Assembly (NCBI GenBank): GCA_016292215.1
Contig: JAEFBB010000002.1
Location: 53,327 to 117,326, forward strand
Direction of reading: 5' to 3'
Source: Saccharofermentans sp.
Lineage (GTDB): Bacteria; Bacillota; Clostridia; Saccharofermentanales; Saccharofermentanaceae
Length of the DNA: 64,000 nucleotides
The translations under genes and the position numbers were made by a program. This document shows, in pieces, positions 17,300-26,735 of the stretch (the stretch's first letter is position 1; every line of letters begins with the position of its first letter). Under the pieces are notes generated by a model, which did not search any database, was not told the DNA's origin, and was given only the letters and a program-made list of their open reading frames with translations.

Positions 17300-20200
17300 T
17301 TATATCATTTCGATATTGTCTTCGCCCACAAGATCTGCGAGCTTCCTTAAGACCGCTTCATCAGGCTGTATCTTACAGATGTCATCCAGCCTTATTATGC
17401 TCTTATCGGACTCGAAAAGGACTTCAACGGGCACGTTGCCGTGGAAATATGCAAGGAAATTCAAAAGTCTAGAAAAACCCTTCGAATCAGGCCTTCCTGA
17501 ATAGTGAATGCGCATGATATGTTCACCGCTCTCATTTTGAGGCGCTGCAGGAGCAGCAGGAGCTTGAGAGACAGCCGGAGCTGAAGCCTGTACAGGAGCC
17601 GGTGCCGGTCTTGCCGCCTGTCCACCGTCTCTTTCCCTTAACGCGGTCTGGTAAGCCCTGTCACTTCGTATCATGCTCAAAAGGCCGGGGGCATCAGATA
17701 ATTCATAGCAGCTGTCTACGAACAAAGACAGCTCGCCGCCTTCTCTCATCTGTCTTCTGCCGATAAAGATATAGGGCTTATTCTTCTCTACGACCCTGTT
17801 ATACTCATCAAATTTCTTGCCGAATAGAAGCACTTCAAATGTGCCGCTTAAGTCTTCACATCCGATGGTGCTCATCATGGTCTTTTTCTTCGTATAACCT
17901 GTCTTCTTATCAGTTACCATGCCGCACATCGCGACCTGCTTGTTATCGTCTAAGGCATCGCTTCCCGAAAGCGCGAGAATATCTGATGCTTCGGACATAT
18001 CAAATGTCGCGACTTCTGCCATGAGCTTGGTATAAGAAGCCAGCGGATTTCCTGACAGATAGATGCCTACCATCTCTTTCTCATAACCGAGCTTCTGGGC
18101 ATCGGAATATTCAGGTATATCAGGAATAAAGATCGAAGCTCCGGTGTCAGAAGAATCTCCGAAATCAAAGAGTGATAACTGGCCTTCGATATTCCTGCTC
18201 TCCTCATGCGCGAGCTTCTCTAATTCCGTCTGCACGCAGGCGGTCATCTGGGCTCTGGTAAGCCCGAACGAATCCATGCACGATGCGAGTATCAGAGACT
18301 CTGCCACGGGCTTCTTAACGCCGATCTTGGCAGCTCTGACAACGAAGTCTTCAAAAGACTTATAAATGCCGTTCTTATCGCGGTCACTTAAGATATCGAG
18401 CACTGCTCCTTCGCCGACATTCTTGATCACGGAAAGACCGATCCTGATCTTGCGGTCACCTTCTGTCGTGAAGCGCTCGCGGCTCCTGTTGATATCAGGC
18501 GGAAGCACTTCTATTCCCATCGCAGAACAGCATGAGATATAGTACGACGCTTTTCCAAGATCGTTCCTGAAAGAGTTAAGCGTGGCAGCCATAAACTCTG
18601 TAGGATAGTAATACTTGAAGTAAGCAGTCCAATAACCTACGACCGCATAGCAAGCGGCATGCGATTTGTTAAAAGCGTATCCCGCAAATCCTGCTACGTC
18701 ATCGAAGATCTTGGCTGCGATATTCTCAGGTACGCCGCGCTTTATACAGCCGTCGATCTGGCGTCCTTTGTCATCGGTGCCGCCGTACATGAAGAGATTT
18801 CTGTAGTTCTCCATTATCGACTTTTTCTTCTTGCTCATGGCGCGTCTGATGTTATCGGACTGGCCCATTGAGAAGCCTGCCAGATCTCTTACTATCTGCA
18901 TTACCTGTTCCTGATAGATAGCGCATCCGTAAGTTACGTTAAGGATGGGCTCTAACAGAGGATGGTCATAAGTAATGTGTGAAGGATTCTTCTTGCAGTC
19001 AACATATTTCGGGATCTGGTCCATAGGGCCCGGTCTGTAAAGTGAGATTCCCGCGATGATATCTTCAAGGCTTCCGGGCTCAAGCTGCTTCATGAACGAA
19101 GTCATTCCGCGGCTCTCAAGCTGGAATATGCCGACCGTCTCACCTCTGCCGATCATCTTAAAGATCTCGGGGTCATCCAGAGGGATCCTGTCTAAGTCTA
19201 TCGTCTTGCCGTAGTTATTCTTTACGAGCTCTACGCAGTCCTGAAGAACAGTAAGAGTACGAAGGCCCAGGAAGTCGAATTTAAGAAGTCCGATGCTCTC
19301 TACATCAGCTTTAGCAAACTGTACTGCTACAGTATCGTCATTGACCGCAAGCGGCGCGATATCCGTAATGTCCTTGCCCGAAATGATTATTCCCGCGGCA
19401 TGCGTTCCGGCGTTCCTCGGCAGGCCTTCAACGCGCATAGCCATATCGATTACTTTGCGCGCTTCGGGATCGGTGTCATATGCTTCTTTGAATTCGGTGC
19501 TGATCTCCAATGCCTGCTTCAGGTTCATGCCGATGGAGAACGGGATCATCTTAGTGAGCTTATTGCTCTGCGCGATAGACATGTTAAGAACTCTTGCGAC
19601 GTCCTTTACAGCCTGCCTTGCGGCAAGCGTACCGAAAGTGATTACGTGGGCGACTCTGGTCTTGCCGTATTTCGCGGTGACATAATCGATTGCGATCTGT
19701 CTTCTCTCATCGTTGAAGTCGACGTCGAAGTCTGGCATCGATACACGTTCTGAATTGAGGAACCTCTCGAAAACAAGTCCGTATCTTATCGGATCGATAT
19801 CGGTGATGCCGACAGCATAAGCGACAAGCGAGCCTGCGCCCGAGCCTCTTCCGGGACCTACCGTGACATCGTGTGTCTTCGCGTAATTAATGAAGTCCCA
19901 GACGATGAGATAGTAATCGGTATATCCCATGCTGTTGATAACGGAGAGCTCATACTCTGCGCGCTTCATGTAGTCATCGACGCTTCCTGTGGGAGGCGTG
20001 ATCTCAAATCTCTTTTTAAGCCCCTTAAACGTCAGATCGGATAAGTAGTCTGCATGGCTTGCGTAGCCTTCAGGGACGTCATAAACAGGAAGATGGATTG
20101 TCTCAAAATCGTATTCGGCATTGCACATCTCCGCGATCTTTCCCGTGTTCTCGATAGCCTCCGGCAACTCAGGGAAGAAACGCCTCATCTCTGTCTCGGA

Positions 20201-20947
20201 CTTGACGTAAAATTCATTGCATGACATGCGCATCCTGTTCTCGTCATCGATGCGCGCAGCCGTGGAAATACACAAGAGGATATCCTGTGCCTCGTAGTCA
20301 TCCTTCAAAAGATAATGGCAGTCATTTGTCGCAACTAGCGGAATGCCTGTCTCATTGGAAAGCTTAACGAGCGCAGCGTTTACCTTGGCCTGCTCAGGCG
20401 TAGTGTTGGCCTGGATCTCAAGGTAGTAATTGCCCCTGCCGAAAAGCTTGTCATACCAGAGGGCAGTCTGTACCGCCTTCTCCGTCTCGCCCGATAAGAT
20501 GAGTGTCGGCACTTTGCCTGCAACGCAGGCGGAAAGACAGATCAGTCCTTCGTGCCACTTCTCAAGGAGTTCCTCATCGATCCTCGGGCGTCTGTAAAAG
20601 CCCTCCATAAAACCTGCCGATACGAGCTTATTCAGGTTGGCAAGGCCCTGGTTGTTTTTGGCAAGAAGGATCAGGTGATTATAGTATTTGTCTTCTCTTC
20701 CGGGGACAGGTGTCTTGTCGAATCTCGAGCCCGGAGCTACATAGACCTCACAGCCGATAACGGGATGTATGCCGTTAGCCTTCATCTCGCGATAGAAAGA
20801 GACCGCGCCGTACATTACTCCGTGATCGGTTATGGCACAGGCAGTCATACCCATATCCTTGAGTCTCTGGGCGAGATCCTTGATCTTTATGGCTCCGTCC
20901 AGAAGGCTGTACTCGGTATGAAGATGTAAGTGACAAAAGCCGCCCAT
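17300..20947 (-). CDS. dnaE: DNA polymerase III alpha subunit, DnaE type
   Basis: The 1215-residue polymerase has an N-terminal PHP domain (FCHLHLHTEYSLLDGAIKI), the palm (VGPGRGSGAGSLVAYAVG and the catalytic aspartates in MPDFDVDFND), fingers (YRPGPMDQIPKY), a helix-hairpin-helix region and an OB fold (VAMCGMVTDKKTGYTKKK). A Pro/Ala-rich insert lies at about 1100-1140 before a final small domain. In Clostridia PolC is the main replicase, and DnaE extends primers or does translesion synthesis. The ATG overlaps the uvrB stop (TAATG), so expression is coupled to uvrB and its LexA-box promoter. Confidence 0.95.
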   Translation of the reverse strand: MGGFCHLHLHTEYSLLDGAIKIKDLAQRLKDMGMTACAITDHGVMYGAVSFYREMKANGIHPVIGCEVYVAPGSRFDKTPVPGREDKYYNHLILLAKNNQGLANLNKLVSAGFMEGFYRRPRIDEELLEKWHEGLICLSACVAGKVPTLILSGETEKAVQTALWYDKLFGRGNYYLEIQANTTPEQAKVNAALVKLSNETGIPLVATNDCHYLLKDDYEAQDILLCISTAARIDDENRMRMSCNEFYVKSETEMRRFFPELPEAIENTGKIAEMCNAEYDFETIHLPVYDVPEGYASHADYLSDLTFKGLKKRFEITPPTGSVDDYMKRAEYELSVINSMGYTDYYLIVWDFINYAKTHDVTVGPGRGSGAGSLVAYAVGITDIDPIRYGLVFERFLNSERVSMPDFDVDFNDERRQIAIDYVTAKYGKTRVAHVITFGTLAARQAVKDVARVLNMSIAQSNKLTKMIPFSIGMNLKQALEISTEFKEAYDTDPEARKVIDMAMRVEGLPRNAGTHAAGIIISGKDITDIAPLAVNDDTVAVQFAKADVESIGLLKFDFLGLRTLTVLQDCVELVKNNYGKTIDLDRIPLDDPEIFKMIGRGETVGIFQLESRGMTSFMKQLEPGSLEDIIAGISLYRPGPMDQIPKYVDCKKNPSHITYDHPLLEPILNVTYGCAIYQEQVMQIVRDLAGFSMGQSDNIRRAMSKKKKSIMENYRNLFMYGGTDDKGRQIDGCIKRGVPENIAAKIFDDVAGFAGYAFNKSHAACYAVVGYWTAYFKYYYPTEFMAATLNSFRNDLGKASYYISCCSAMGIEVLPPDINRSRERFTTEGDRKIRIGLSVIKNVGEGAVLDILSDRDKNGIYKSFEDFVVRAAKIGVKKPVAESLILASCMDSFGLTRAQMTACVQTELEKLAHEESRNIEGQLSLFDFGDSSDTGASIFIPDIPEYSDAQKLGYEKEMVGIYLSGNPLASYTKLMAEVATFDMSEASDILALSGSDALDDNKQVAMCGMVTDKKTGYTKKKTMMSTIGCEDLSGTFEVLLFGKKFDEYNRVVEKNKPYIFIGRRQMREGGELSLFVDSCYELSDAPGLLSMIRSDRAYQTALRERDGGQAARPAPAPVQASAPAVSQAPAAPAAPQNESGEHIMRIHYSGRPDSKGFSRLLNFLAYFHGNVPVEVLFESDKSIIRLDDICKIQPDEAVLRKLADLVGEDNIEMI

Positions 20948-22962
20948 TATTTCTTCCCCTTAAGCTCGATGATTATGTCTCTTATCTCAGCCGCCCTCTC
21001 GAAATCAAGATCCTTGGCAGCCTTGGTCATCTCTATCGTAAGCTTATCGATAAGCTTGTTGTTCTCTTCTTCCGTTCCGCCGGATACGCCTTCGTTAATG
21101 AGCCTTGCAGCATCTATGCCTCCCTTGGAGGACTTGCCTCTGCCCTTGCCCGAAGAATCCCTGCTGTTCTCGGCAACGATGTCGAAGACGTCTCTTACCG
21201 CCTTCTTGACGGTCTTAGGCGTAATACCGTTAGCCTTATTGTACTCTTCCTGGATCTTTCTTCTGCGGTTAGTCTCAGAGACGGCGTTCATCATGGAATC
21301 AGTGACTTCATCAGCATAGAGGACTACCCTGCCGTGATCATTACGGGCACATCGTCCGATTATCTGGATGAGCGATCTCTCGGATCTCAAGAAGCCTTCC
21401 TTATCGGCATCGAGGATCATAAGGAGCGATACTTCAGGAAGATCGATACCTTCCCTTAAGAGATTGATGCCGACGATGACGTCGATCTCATCATTTCTGA
21501 GCTGATTCAGTATCTGCATACGCTCCACGGCCTTGATGTCCGAGTGCAGATAAGTGACCCTGATATTCTCTTTCTTAAGGAAGTCTGTCAGGTCTTCTGC
21601 CATTCTCTTTGTGAGCGTCATGATAAGGCTCTTATCGCCTGTCTTCTTCTGCTCCTTAAGCATGGCCAAAATATCTTCGATCTGTCCTTCGACAGGGCGG
21701 ATGAAGATCTCAGGCTCAAGAAGGCCCGTAGGTCTTATCATCTGCTCTACTATCTGTTCGCTGTGTTCCTTCTCATAGTCTGCAGGAGTAGCGCTTACAA
21801 AAACAGTCTGGCCCATGCGCTGCTCAAACTCGGCAAACTTCAACGGCCTGTTATCGAATGCCGAAGGAAGCCTGAAGCCGTACTGGACGAGCATCTCTTT
21901 ACGGGATCTGTCGCCGTTATACATGGCGCCGACCTGAGGGATCGTCTGGTGGGACTCATCGATGAACAGAAGGAAATCATCCGGGAAGAAGTCCATCAAT
22001 GTGCATGGAGGTTCTCCCTCTTCTCTTCCCGCAATGTGCCTGGAGTAGTTCTCGATGCCCTTGCAGAAGCCCGTCTCCCTTAACATATCCATATCGTAGC
22101 GGGTGCGCTGCTCAAGGCGGTACGCGGCGATCATGTCGCCTGCCTCCCTTAACTCCTTAAGCCTTACCTCGAGCTCTGCTTCGATCCTGTCTATGGCCTT
22201 GTTGAGCTTGGCCCTGCCTGTCGCATAGTGGGAGGCAGGAAAGAGCTCAATGTAGTCTTTGGTATACTCCGTCTTGCCGGTGATCGCATCGACGTAGCTT
22301 ATCTTATCTATCTCGTCACCGAAAAAGCTTATTCTAGTAAGCGTATGTTCGGAATCAGGTGTCCAGATATCGATAACATCGCCCTTGCGCCTGAAGGTGC
22401 CTCTCTGCAGATCGAAGTCATTACGCGAATACTGCATGTTGATGAGCTGAGCCATAACGACATCCATGGGTACCTCAAGGCCTGTCTCGAGCATGAGTGC
22501 GAGAGCAAGATAATCATCCTTCTCACCGATGCCGTAGATGCAGGAAACGGAAGCTACGATGATGACATCGTCTCTTGTAAGAAGGGACTTGGTAGCTTCG
22601 TGGCGCATACGGTCGATCTCGTCGTTTATAGACGAGTCCTTCTCGATATAAGTATCCGTAGCGGCGATATATGCTTCAGGCTGGTAGTAATCGTAGTATG
22701 AGATAAAGTACTCTACGGCATTCTCAGGGAACAGCTCCTTGAACTCGGCATAGAGCTGGCCTGCCAAGGTCTTATTGTGCGCGAGAACAAGAGTCGGCCT
22801 TTGCACCTTCTCTATGATGTTGGCCATGGTGAAGGTCTTGCCCGAGCCCGTGACACCGAGAAGGGTCTGAGCCTTCATCCCGTCCTTGATGCCCTGTACG
22901 AGGGTGTTTATCGCTTCAGGCTGGTCGCCTGACGGCTTAAAATCTGAAACCAGTTTAAACAT
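20947..22962 (-). CDS. uvrB: UvrABC system protein B
   Basis: UvrB is the helicase-like damage-verification subunit of nucleotide excision repair. The 671-residue product carries Walker A GVTGSGKT (36-43), the damage-probing beta-hairpin region (YYDYYQPEAYIAATDTYIEK), helicase motifs (ILDADKEGFLRS, IQIIGRCARN) and a C-terminal UVR motif for UvrC/UvrA contact (AAKDLDFERAAEIRD). It is complete. The promoter upstream has a perfect Gram-positive SOS box. No uvrA or uvrC is in the window; instead dnaE follows with overlapping codons. Confidence 0.97.
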   Translation of the reverse strand: MFKLVSDFKPSGDQPEAINTLVQGIKDGMKAQTLLGVTGSGKTFTMANIIEKVQRPTLVLAHNKTLAGQLYAEFKELFPENAVEYFISYYDYYQPEAYIAATDTYIEKDSSINDEIDRMRHEATKSLLTRDDVIIVASVSCIYGIGEKDDYLALALMLETGLEVPMDVVMAQLINMQYSRNDFDLQRGTFRRKGDVIDIWTPDSEHTLTRISFFGDEIDKISYVDAITGKTEYTKDYIELFPASHYATGRAKLNKAIDRIEAELEVRLKELREAGDMIAAYRLEQRTRYDMDMLRETGFCKGIENYSRHIAGREEGEPPCTLMDFFPDDFLLFIDESHQTIPQVGAMYNGDRSRKEMLVQYGFRLPSAFDNRPLKFAEFEQRMGQTVFVSATPADYEKEHSEQIVEQMIRPTGLLEPEIFIRPVEGQIEDILAMLKEQKKTGDKSLIMTLTKRMAEDLTDFLKKENIRVTYLHSDIKAVERMQILNQLRNDEIDVIVGINLLREGIDLPEVSLLMILDADKEGFLRSERSLIQIIGRCARNDHGRVVLYADEVTDSMMNAVSETNRRRKIQEEYNKANGITPKTVKKAVRDVFDIVAENSRDSSGKGRGKSSKGGIDAARLINEGVSGGTEEENNKLIDKLTIEMTKAAKDLDFERAAEIRDIIIELKGKK

Positions 22963-23008
22963 AGATCGTGTATCCCGCTGCTTTCAAAAGGATTAGTCTT
23001 CTGAATCA

Positions 23009-23037
23009 ATTATAGAACGTTTGTTCTTGTACTGCAA
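23009..23037 (-). promoter_or_regulatory. uvrB promoter with perfect LexA (SOS) box
   Basis: TTGCAG (23032-23037), a 17-nt spacer and TATAAT (23009-23014) form a strong sigma-A promoter. The spacer contains GAACAAACGTTC on the minus strand (23015-23026), an exact match to the Bacillus-type LexA site GAAC-N4-GTTC, abutting the -10. LexA bound here would block RNA polymerase until DNA damage. Confidence 0.85.
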
Positions 23038-23058
23038 TGACGCAGGGACAGGTTGTCC

Positions 23059-23973
23059 TCAAATCGGGAAACTGTCCAGCAATTCCGATACTCGTTCCTT
23101 GGAAGGCGGATTCGTTCCTTCCGTCTCTGCTTCGGCGCCCGCGAGAGCCATGCAGAGCCTGAATGTCTCTTCAGATGAAAGATCTTCTTCCGCAGCGTAT
23201 GCAAGGCCTGCTGTCATTGCGTCTCCGCAGCCTGTGGTGCAGTTGGCCTTAACGTCCAGAGCTCTGGAGTATACTGCTTCGTGATCCGAACTTGCGTATA
23301 CTGCTCCCACGCTTCCCATGGAGATGAGACAGCGCTTTACGCCGCGCAGAACGATCTCGCTTGCCTCACTCTTGGCGCTGTCGGAATCGTTATCGATCTC
23401 GAGCTCCTCGCATGTGGGCTTAACGGCATAGGGCTTTGCAAAAAGGCCCTCGATGAGATATCTGTCTGAAGCATCAAGGATCACCTTAACGCCCGGAACT
23501 TCACTGAAGCTCTTTATAAGATCCGCATAGATATCGGCAGGTGCTCCGAGAGGCGGCCTTCCCGAGATTACGACAGTATCACCGTCAGTAAGTCTCTCGC
23601 GGATGAGCGCGGTAAGATTTACGATCGTATCTCTGTCATAAAGAGGGCCTTCGCCGTTGATGTCTGTAGTAACGCCGTTCTCACCCGTGATCTTTACATT
23701 GATCCTGGTGTTGCCGGAAGGATATCTGACACTGATCACTTCGGCACCGATATGATCGAGCATCCTAAGGAGCCTGTCTCCGTCATCGCCGCATACACCG
23801 ATGCAGATAACGGATTTCTTTCCCAATACCTTAAGTGTCTTGGACACATTGATGCCCTTGCCGCCGGGATCGGTCCTGACGCCATATGACTTGTTGATGC
23901 TTCCGGGCATAAGTCCGTCTTTTACATGAAGACTTACATCGACTGCGGGATTAAGTGTAACTGTGTAGATCAT
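23059..23973 (-). CDS. PfkB family sugar kinase, 1-phosphofructokinase type
   Basis: The 304-residue kinase starts MIYTVTLNPAVDVSLHV, typical of 1-phosphofructokinase/tagatose-6-phosphate kinase. It has GGKGINVSKTLKVLG near residue 40 and the C-terminal ATP/anion-hole motif NCTTGCGDAMTAGLAY. The usual GAGD reads GCGD, with the catalytic Asp kept. It starts 4 bp after the AlkD-like gene. No fructose PTS or regulator is adjacent, so the physiological sugar is unclear. Confidence 0.85.
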   Translation of the reverse strand: MIYTVTLNPAVDVSLHVKDGLMPGSINKSYGVRTDPGGKGINVSKTLKVLGKKSVICIGVCGDDGDRLLRMLDHIGAEVISVRYPSGNTRINVKITGENGVTTDINGEGPLYDRDTIVNLTALIRERLTDGDTVVISGRPPLGAPADIYADLIKSFSEVPGVKVILDASDRYLIEGLFAKPYAVKPTCEELEIDNDSDSAKSEASEIVLRGVKRCLISMGSVGAVYASSDHEAVYSRALDVKANCTTGCGDAMTAGLAYAAEEDLSSEETFRLCMALAGAEAETEGTNPPSKERVSELLDSFPI

Positions 23974-23977
23974 GGCT

Positions 23978-24667
23978 TCATGCCTTTCTTCTCAACGTCT
24001 TGAGATATTCTTTCTGTTCGGGTGTTATGCGGTAGCTCTCTACTGCTTTTTGAATCGACTTGTTGTGTGTCCATTTATCCAGTTTTTGTTCTTCGATAAA
24101 CGGCAGTGTCCGTTCGTACTGCTTTGCGAGCGCTGTCGCAAAATACCAGGCGATCATCATGTTGACATAGTATTCGTCAGAACGGATTTTCGCGACCTTG
24201 GAAAGATACGAAGGCTTAAAATCCTCATCTAAGAAATGCTCCATGAGCATGCCGATCGCAAAGCGCTTGACGTAAGTCTTGTCAGACTTTATCCATGTGT
24301 TGACATATTCGAGCAAAAGCTTCTTATTCTTCTTAAAGACCTTCGGCGACATCTGGTCGCAAGTAGCCCAGTTATCAACATAAGGAAGGAATTTATCAAC
24401 GAGCCTGATGCATTCTTCTGCATCCTTCATTCCTGACAGGATAAAAGCATGAAGCTGGTCTTCTTCGAAAAGCTTGTGAGGCAGATCTTCGAGGAACAGA
24501 GATATGTCTTCCCTCTTGGATAATTCTTTAGCCAGCGCGCGAAGCTGAGGCGTCCTTACACCAGTAATCCTGTCAGATGCGACCGAAGGGATCGTGGTTA
24601 TCTGGAGATCCCTGTATTTGAGGTCCTGGAGATTCGATAATTCTATACGGATATCGTCGGCAATCAT
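23978..24667 (-). CDS. DNA alkylation repair protein, AlkD-like
   Basis: This 229-residue helical-repeat (HEAT-like) protein matches the AlkD family of DNA glycosylases that remove bulky or cationic alkylated bases without base flipping. Family signatures include RITGVRTPQLRALAKEL, VDNWATCDQMSPKVF, KRFAIGMLMEHFL and YYVNMMIAWYFATALAK. It sits between the DUF212 and PfkB genes with 4-bp gaps on each side. No SOS box is seen in front of this run. Confidence 0.85.
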   Translation of the reverse strand: MIADDIRIELSNLQDLKYRDLQITTIPSVASDRITGVRTPQLRALAKELSKREDISLFLEDLPHKLFEEDQLHAFILSGMKDAEECIRLVDKFLPYVDNWATCDQMSPKVFKKNKKLLLEYVNTWIKSDKTYVKRFAIGMLMEHFLDEDFKPSYLSKVAKIRSDEYYVNMMIAWYFATALAKQYERTLPFIEEQKLDKWTHNKSIQKAVESYRITPEQKEYLKTLRRKA

Positions 24668-24671
24668 GGGA

Positions 24672-25136
24672 TTATCCGAAAATAAAATACATTCCGACAG
24701 CAGTGCAGACGCCTAAAACAAAGCCTGCGGCAACCTGCAGAGGAGTGTGGCCGAGGAGCTCTTTAAGCTTCTCTTCATTAGGGAGATCCTCACCGGTAAG
24801 CTTTTCAAATGTCTCTGCCATAACATTAAGAAGCGCAGCCTGCTTACCTGCCTGATATCTGACGTTCATGGCGTCGTGCATTACGATGATCGCAAGGATC
24901 GCGGCAACAGCAAAGAAAGCCGAATCAAAGCCTTCGTAAAGGCCTGTCGCGGTCGCAACGGAAACAACTGTCGCGGTATGACCGCTCGGCATACCTCCGT
25001 CGCCAAAAAGTCTCTCGATACTGAATTTCTTTGTCAGCATAAAATTACTGATCATCTTAAAGACCTGCGCCAAAAACCATGACACAATGCCTACGACCAG
25101 TATTCTGTTAGTAAAAATCTGCACAAAAAAATTCAT
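24672..25136 (-). CDS. Divergent PAP2 family (DUF212) membrane protein
   Basis: The 154-residue membrane protein belongs to DUF212, a divergent branch of the PAP2 phosphatase superfamily. The signature GDGGMPSGHTATVVS and VMHDAMNVRYQAGKQA are present, with about four membrane helices. A lipid phosphatase role is inferred from the superfamily and not proven. AAGGTGAAGGG precedes the ATG. It heads the DUF212-alkD-pfkB run. Confidence 0.85.
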   Translation of the reverse strand: MNFFVQIFTNRILVVGIVSWFLAQVFKMISNFMLTKKFSIERLFGDGGMPSGHTATVVSVATATGLYEGFDSAFFAVAAILAIIVMHDAMNVRYQAGKQAALLNVMAETFEKLTGEDLPNEEKLKELLGHTPLQVAAGFVLGVCTAVGMYFIFG

Positions 25137-25375
25137 GATGTTCCCTTCACCTTCCTAAATCCCATATATTTTACTCTAAATAATAGAAAAAAACATCACT
25201 GCAAAAGCCCGCAAACAAAAAGATGCCGCAGGTTTTACTGCGGCATCCTACAAACAAACTCAAAACTCACGCTATTGCGATGTCATCTTACAGTTAGAAT
25301 AATACACAACCATTAAGGCATCATAAGGGAACGTTTGTTAATAAATCGTGAATAAAACCGTTCAATTATGAAATG
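25137..25375. other. Intergenic region between obg and DUF212 gene
   Basis: This 239-bp gap holds the obg operon terminator (25215-25247) and an AT-rich stretch before the DUF212 gene that must contain its promoter. No clear -35/-10 pair was identified. Between 25248 and 25375 I see no ORF with a ribosome binding site and no convincing RNA structure. Confidence 0.5.
25215..25247 (-). terminator. Terminator of the rplU-prp-rpmA-obg operon
   Basis: A perfect 10-bp stem (GATGCCGCAG/CTGCGGCATC, 25222-25231 and 25238-25247) with a 6-nt loop is followed on the minus strand by TTTTTGTTT. Confidence 0.88.
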
Positions 25376-26653
25376 TCAGTCATAATAATCGAATTCCAGA
25401 TCACAGACCTTGACAGTGTCACCTTCCTTAACGCCCATCTTCTTGAGCTCCTCGAAAACACCTTCATTCTCAAGGGTTCTCTGGAAGAAGTTGGTCGATT
25501 CGGTATCTTCGAAGTTCGTTGAATTGAAGATCTTGTTGATCCACTTTCCGGTGACTTCAAAGTTGCCGTCCTCATTGATGATGATCTCGTACTTCTTGCC
25601 TTCGTCAAATGTGTAGACTCTCTCTCCGCCCTCTGCGATATCGTGAAGGATCGTGGGAGGAAGCTTGCTGACTGCTTCAGTGATCTTGTCAGCGAGTTCG
25701 CTGACACCGATCATGCCTGCTGCGGAGATGATGTATACATCCTCGTAACCCATTGACTTTACTGTGTCTACGAACTTCTGTGCGTCTTCTTCAGATACGC
25801 CGTCGCACTTGTTGCCGACAACGATCTGAGGTCTTTGTGCAAGCTCTAAGCTGAATTCTTCGAGCTCGTTATTTATCGTCTTAAAATCTTCTATCGGATC
25901 TCTTCCGTCTGATGCCGAAAGATCGACAACATGGACGAGAAGCCTTGTTCTCTCGATGTGTCTTAAGAAGTCGTGGCCTAAGCCCGCGCCTTCGTGGGCA
26001 TTCTCGATGATACCCGGGATATCCGCGATGACATATGAGAAATCATCCTTGGATACAACGCCAAGTACAGGCTCTAATGTCGTGAACGGATAGTCCGCGA
26101 TCTTCGGCTTTGCTCTTGTTAAGACAGAGAGCAGAGTGGATTTGCCCGCATTGGGGAATCCTACGAGGCCGCAGTCTGCGATGAGCTTTAACTCGATCGA
26201 GAGTTCTCTTTCTTCGCCGGGCGCACCGGGTGTAGCGAACTGCGGAGCCTGTCTTACGGAATTGGCATAATGCATGTTGCCGAGGCCGCCCTTGCCGCCT
26301 CTGGCAACGACGATCTTCTGACCGGGCTCCGTGAGATCGGCAATGATGTCACCTGTCATTGTATCTTTAACGACAGTTCCTACGGGAACACCGATAACAA
26401 GGTCTTCGCCGCGTCTTCCGTACATCTTCTTGCCCATGCCCTTGGCACCGTTCTCGGCAATGAACTTATGCTTGAATCTGAAGTTCTGAAGGCTCGTCAG
26501 ATTCGGCGCAGCCTGCAGGATGACGTTACCGCCGTCTCCGCCGTCACCGCCGTCCGGACCGCCGTTGGTAATATACTTCTCGGTATGGAAACTGAGCGCG
26601 CCATTACCGCCGTCACCGGCCTTAACATATATCTTAGAGTGATCTATAAACAT
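25376..26653 (-). CDS. obg: GTPase Obg/CgtA
   Basis: Obg is an essential ribosome-assembly and stress GTPase. The 425-residue product has the glycine-rich Obg fold (KAGDGGNGALSF, PDGGDGGDGGNV), the G domain (GFPNAGKSTLL, DIPGIIENAHEGAGLG, NKCD) and the C-terminal OCT domain (about 345-425) typical of Firmicutes. The frame opens at a TTG (26674), but GGGAGA lies 7 nt before the ATG at 26653 (MFIDHSKIYV), matching the family start. It is the last gene of the L21-Prp-L27-Obg operon. Confidence 0.97.
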   Translation of the reverse strand: MFIDHSKIYVKAGDGGNGALSFHTEKYITNGGPDGGDGGDGGNVILQAAPNLTSLQNFRFKHKFIAENGAKGMGKKMYGRRGEDLVIGVPVGTVVKDTMTGDIIADLTEPGQKIVVARGGKGGLGNMHYANSVRQAPQFATPGAPGEERELSIELKLIADCGLVGFPNAGKSTLLSVLTRAKPKIADYPFTTLEPVLGVVSKDDFSYVIADIPGIIENAHEGAGLGHDFLRHIERTRLLVHVVDLSASDGRDPIEDFKTINNELEEFSLELAQRPQIVVGNKCDGVSEEDAQKFVDTVKSMGYEDVYIISAAGMIGVSELADKITEAVSKLPPTILHDIAEGGERVYTFDEGKKYEIIINEDGNFEVTGKWINKIFNSTNFEDTESTNFFQRTLENEGVFEELKKMGVKEGDTVKVCDLEFDYYD

Positions 26654-26673
26654 CTGATTCTCCCTCAAAATCA

Positions 26674-26709
26674 AGAGCAGTCCACGCCTATATAGCGGAA
26701 GACTGCTCT
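26674..26709 (-). other. RNA hairpin between rpmA and obg
   Basis: Perfect 9-bp arms AGAGCAGTC/GACTGCTCT enclose an 18-nt loop that itself has dyad symmetry (CTATATAG). It lies just before the obg ribosome binding site. Only a weak T-rich stretch follows, so partial attenuation or an RNA-processing site is more likely than full termination. Confidence 0.55.
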
Positions 26710-26735
26710 GTTTGGTCTCTTCTTGTTACCTAAAA

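Noticed and set aside
21544-22083. 179-codon plus-strand frame
   Set aside because: It is the reverse strand of conserved uvrB helicase sequence.
25329-25340. Second SOS box (GAACGTTTGTTA)
   Set aside because: It mismatches the last base of GAAC-N4-GTTC and lies downstream of obg with no promoter nearby.
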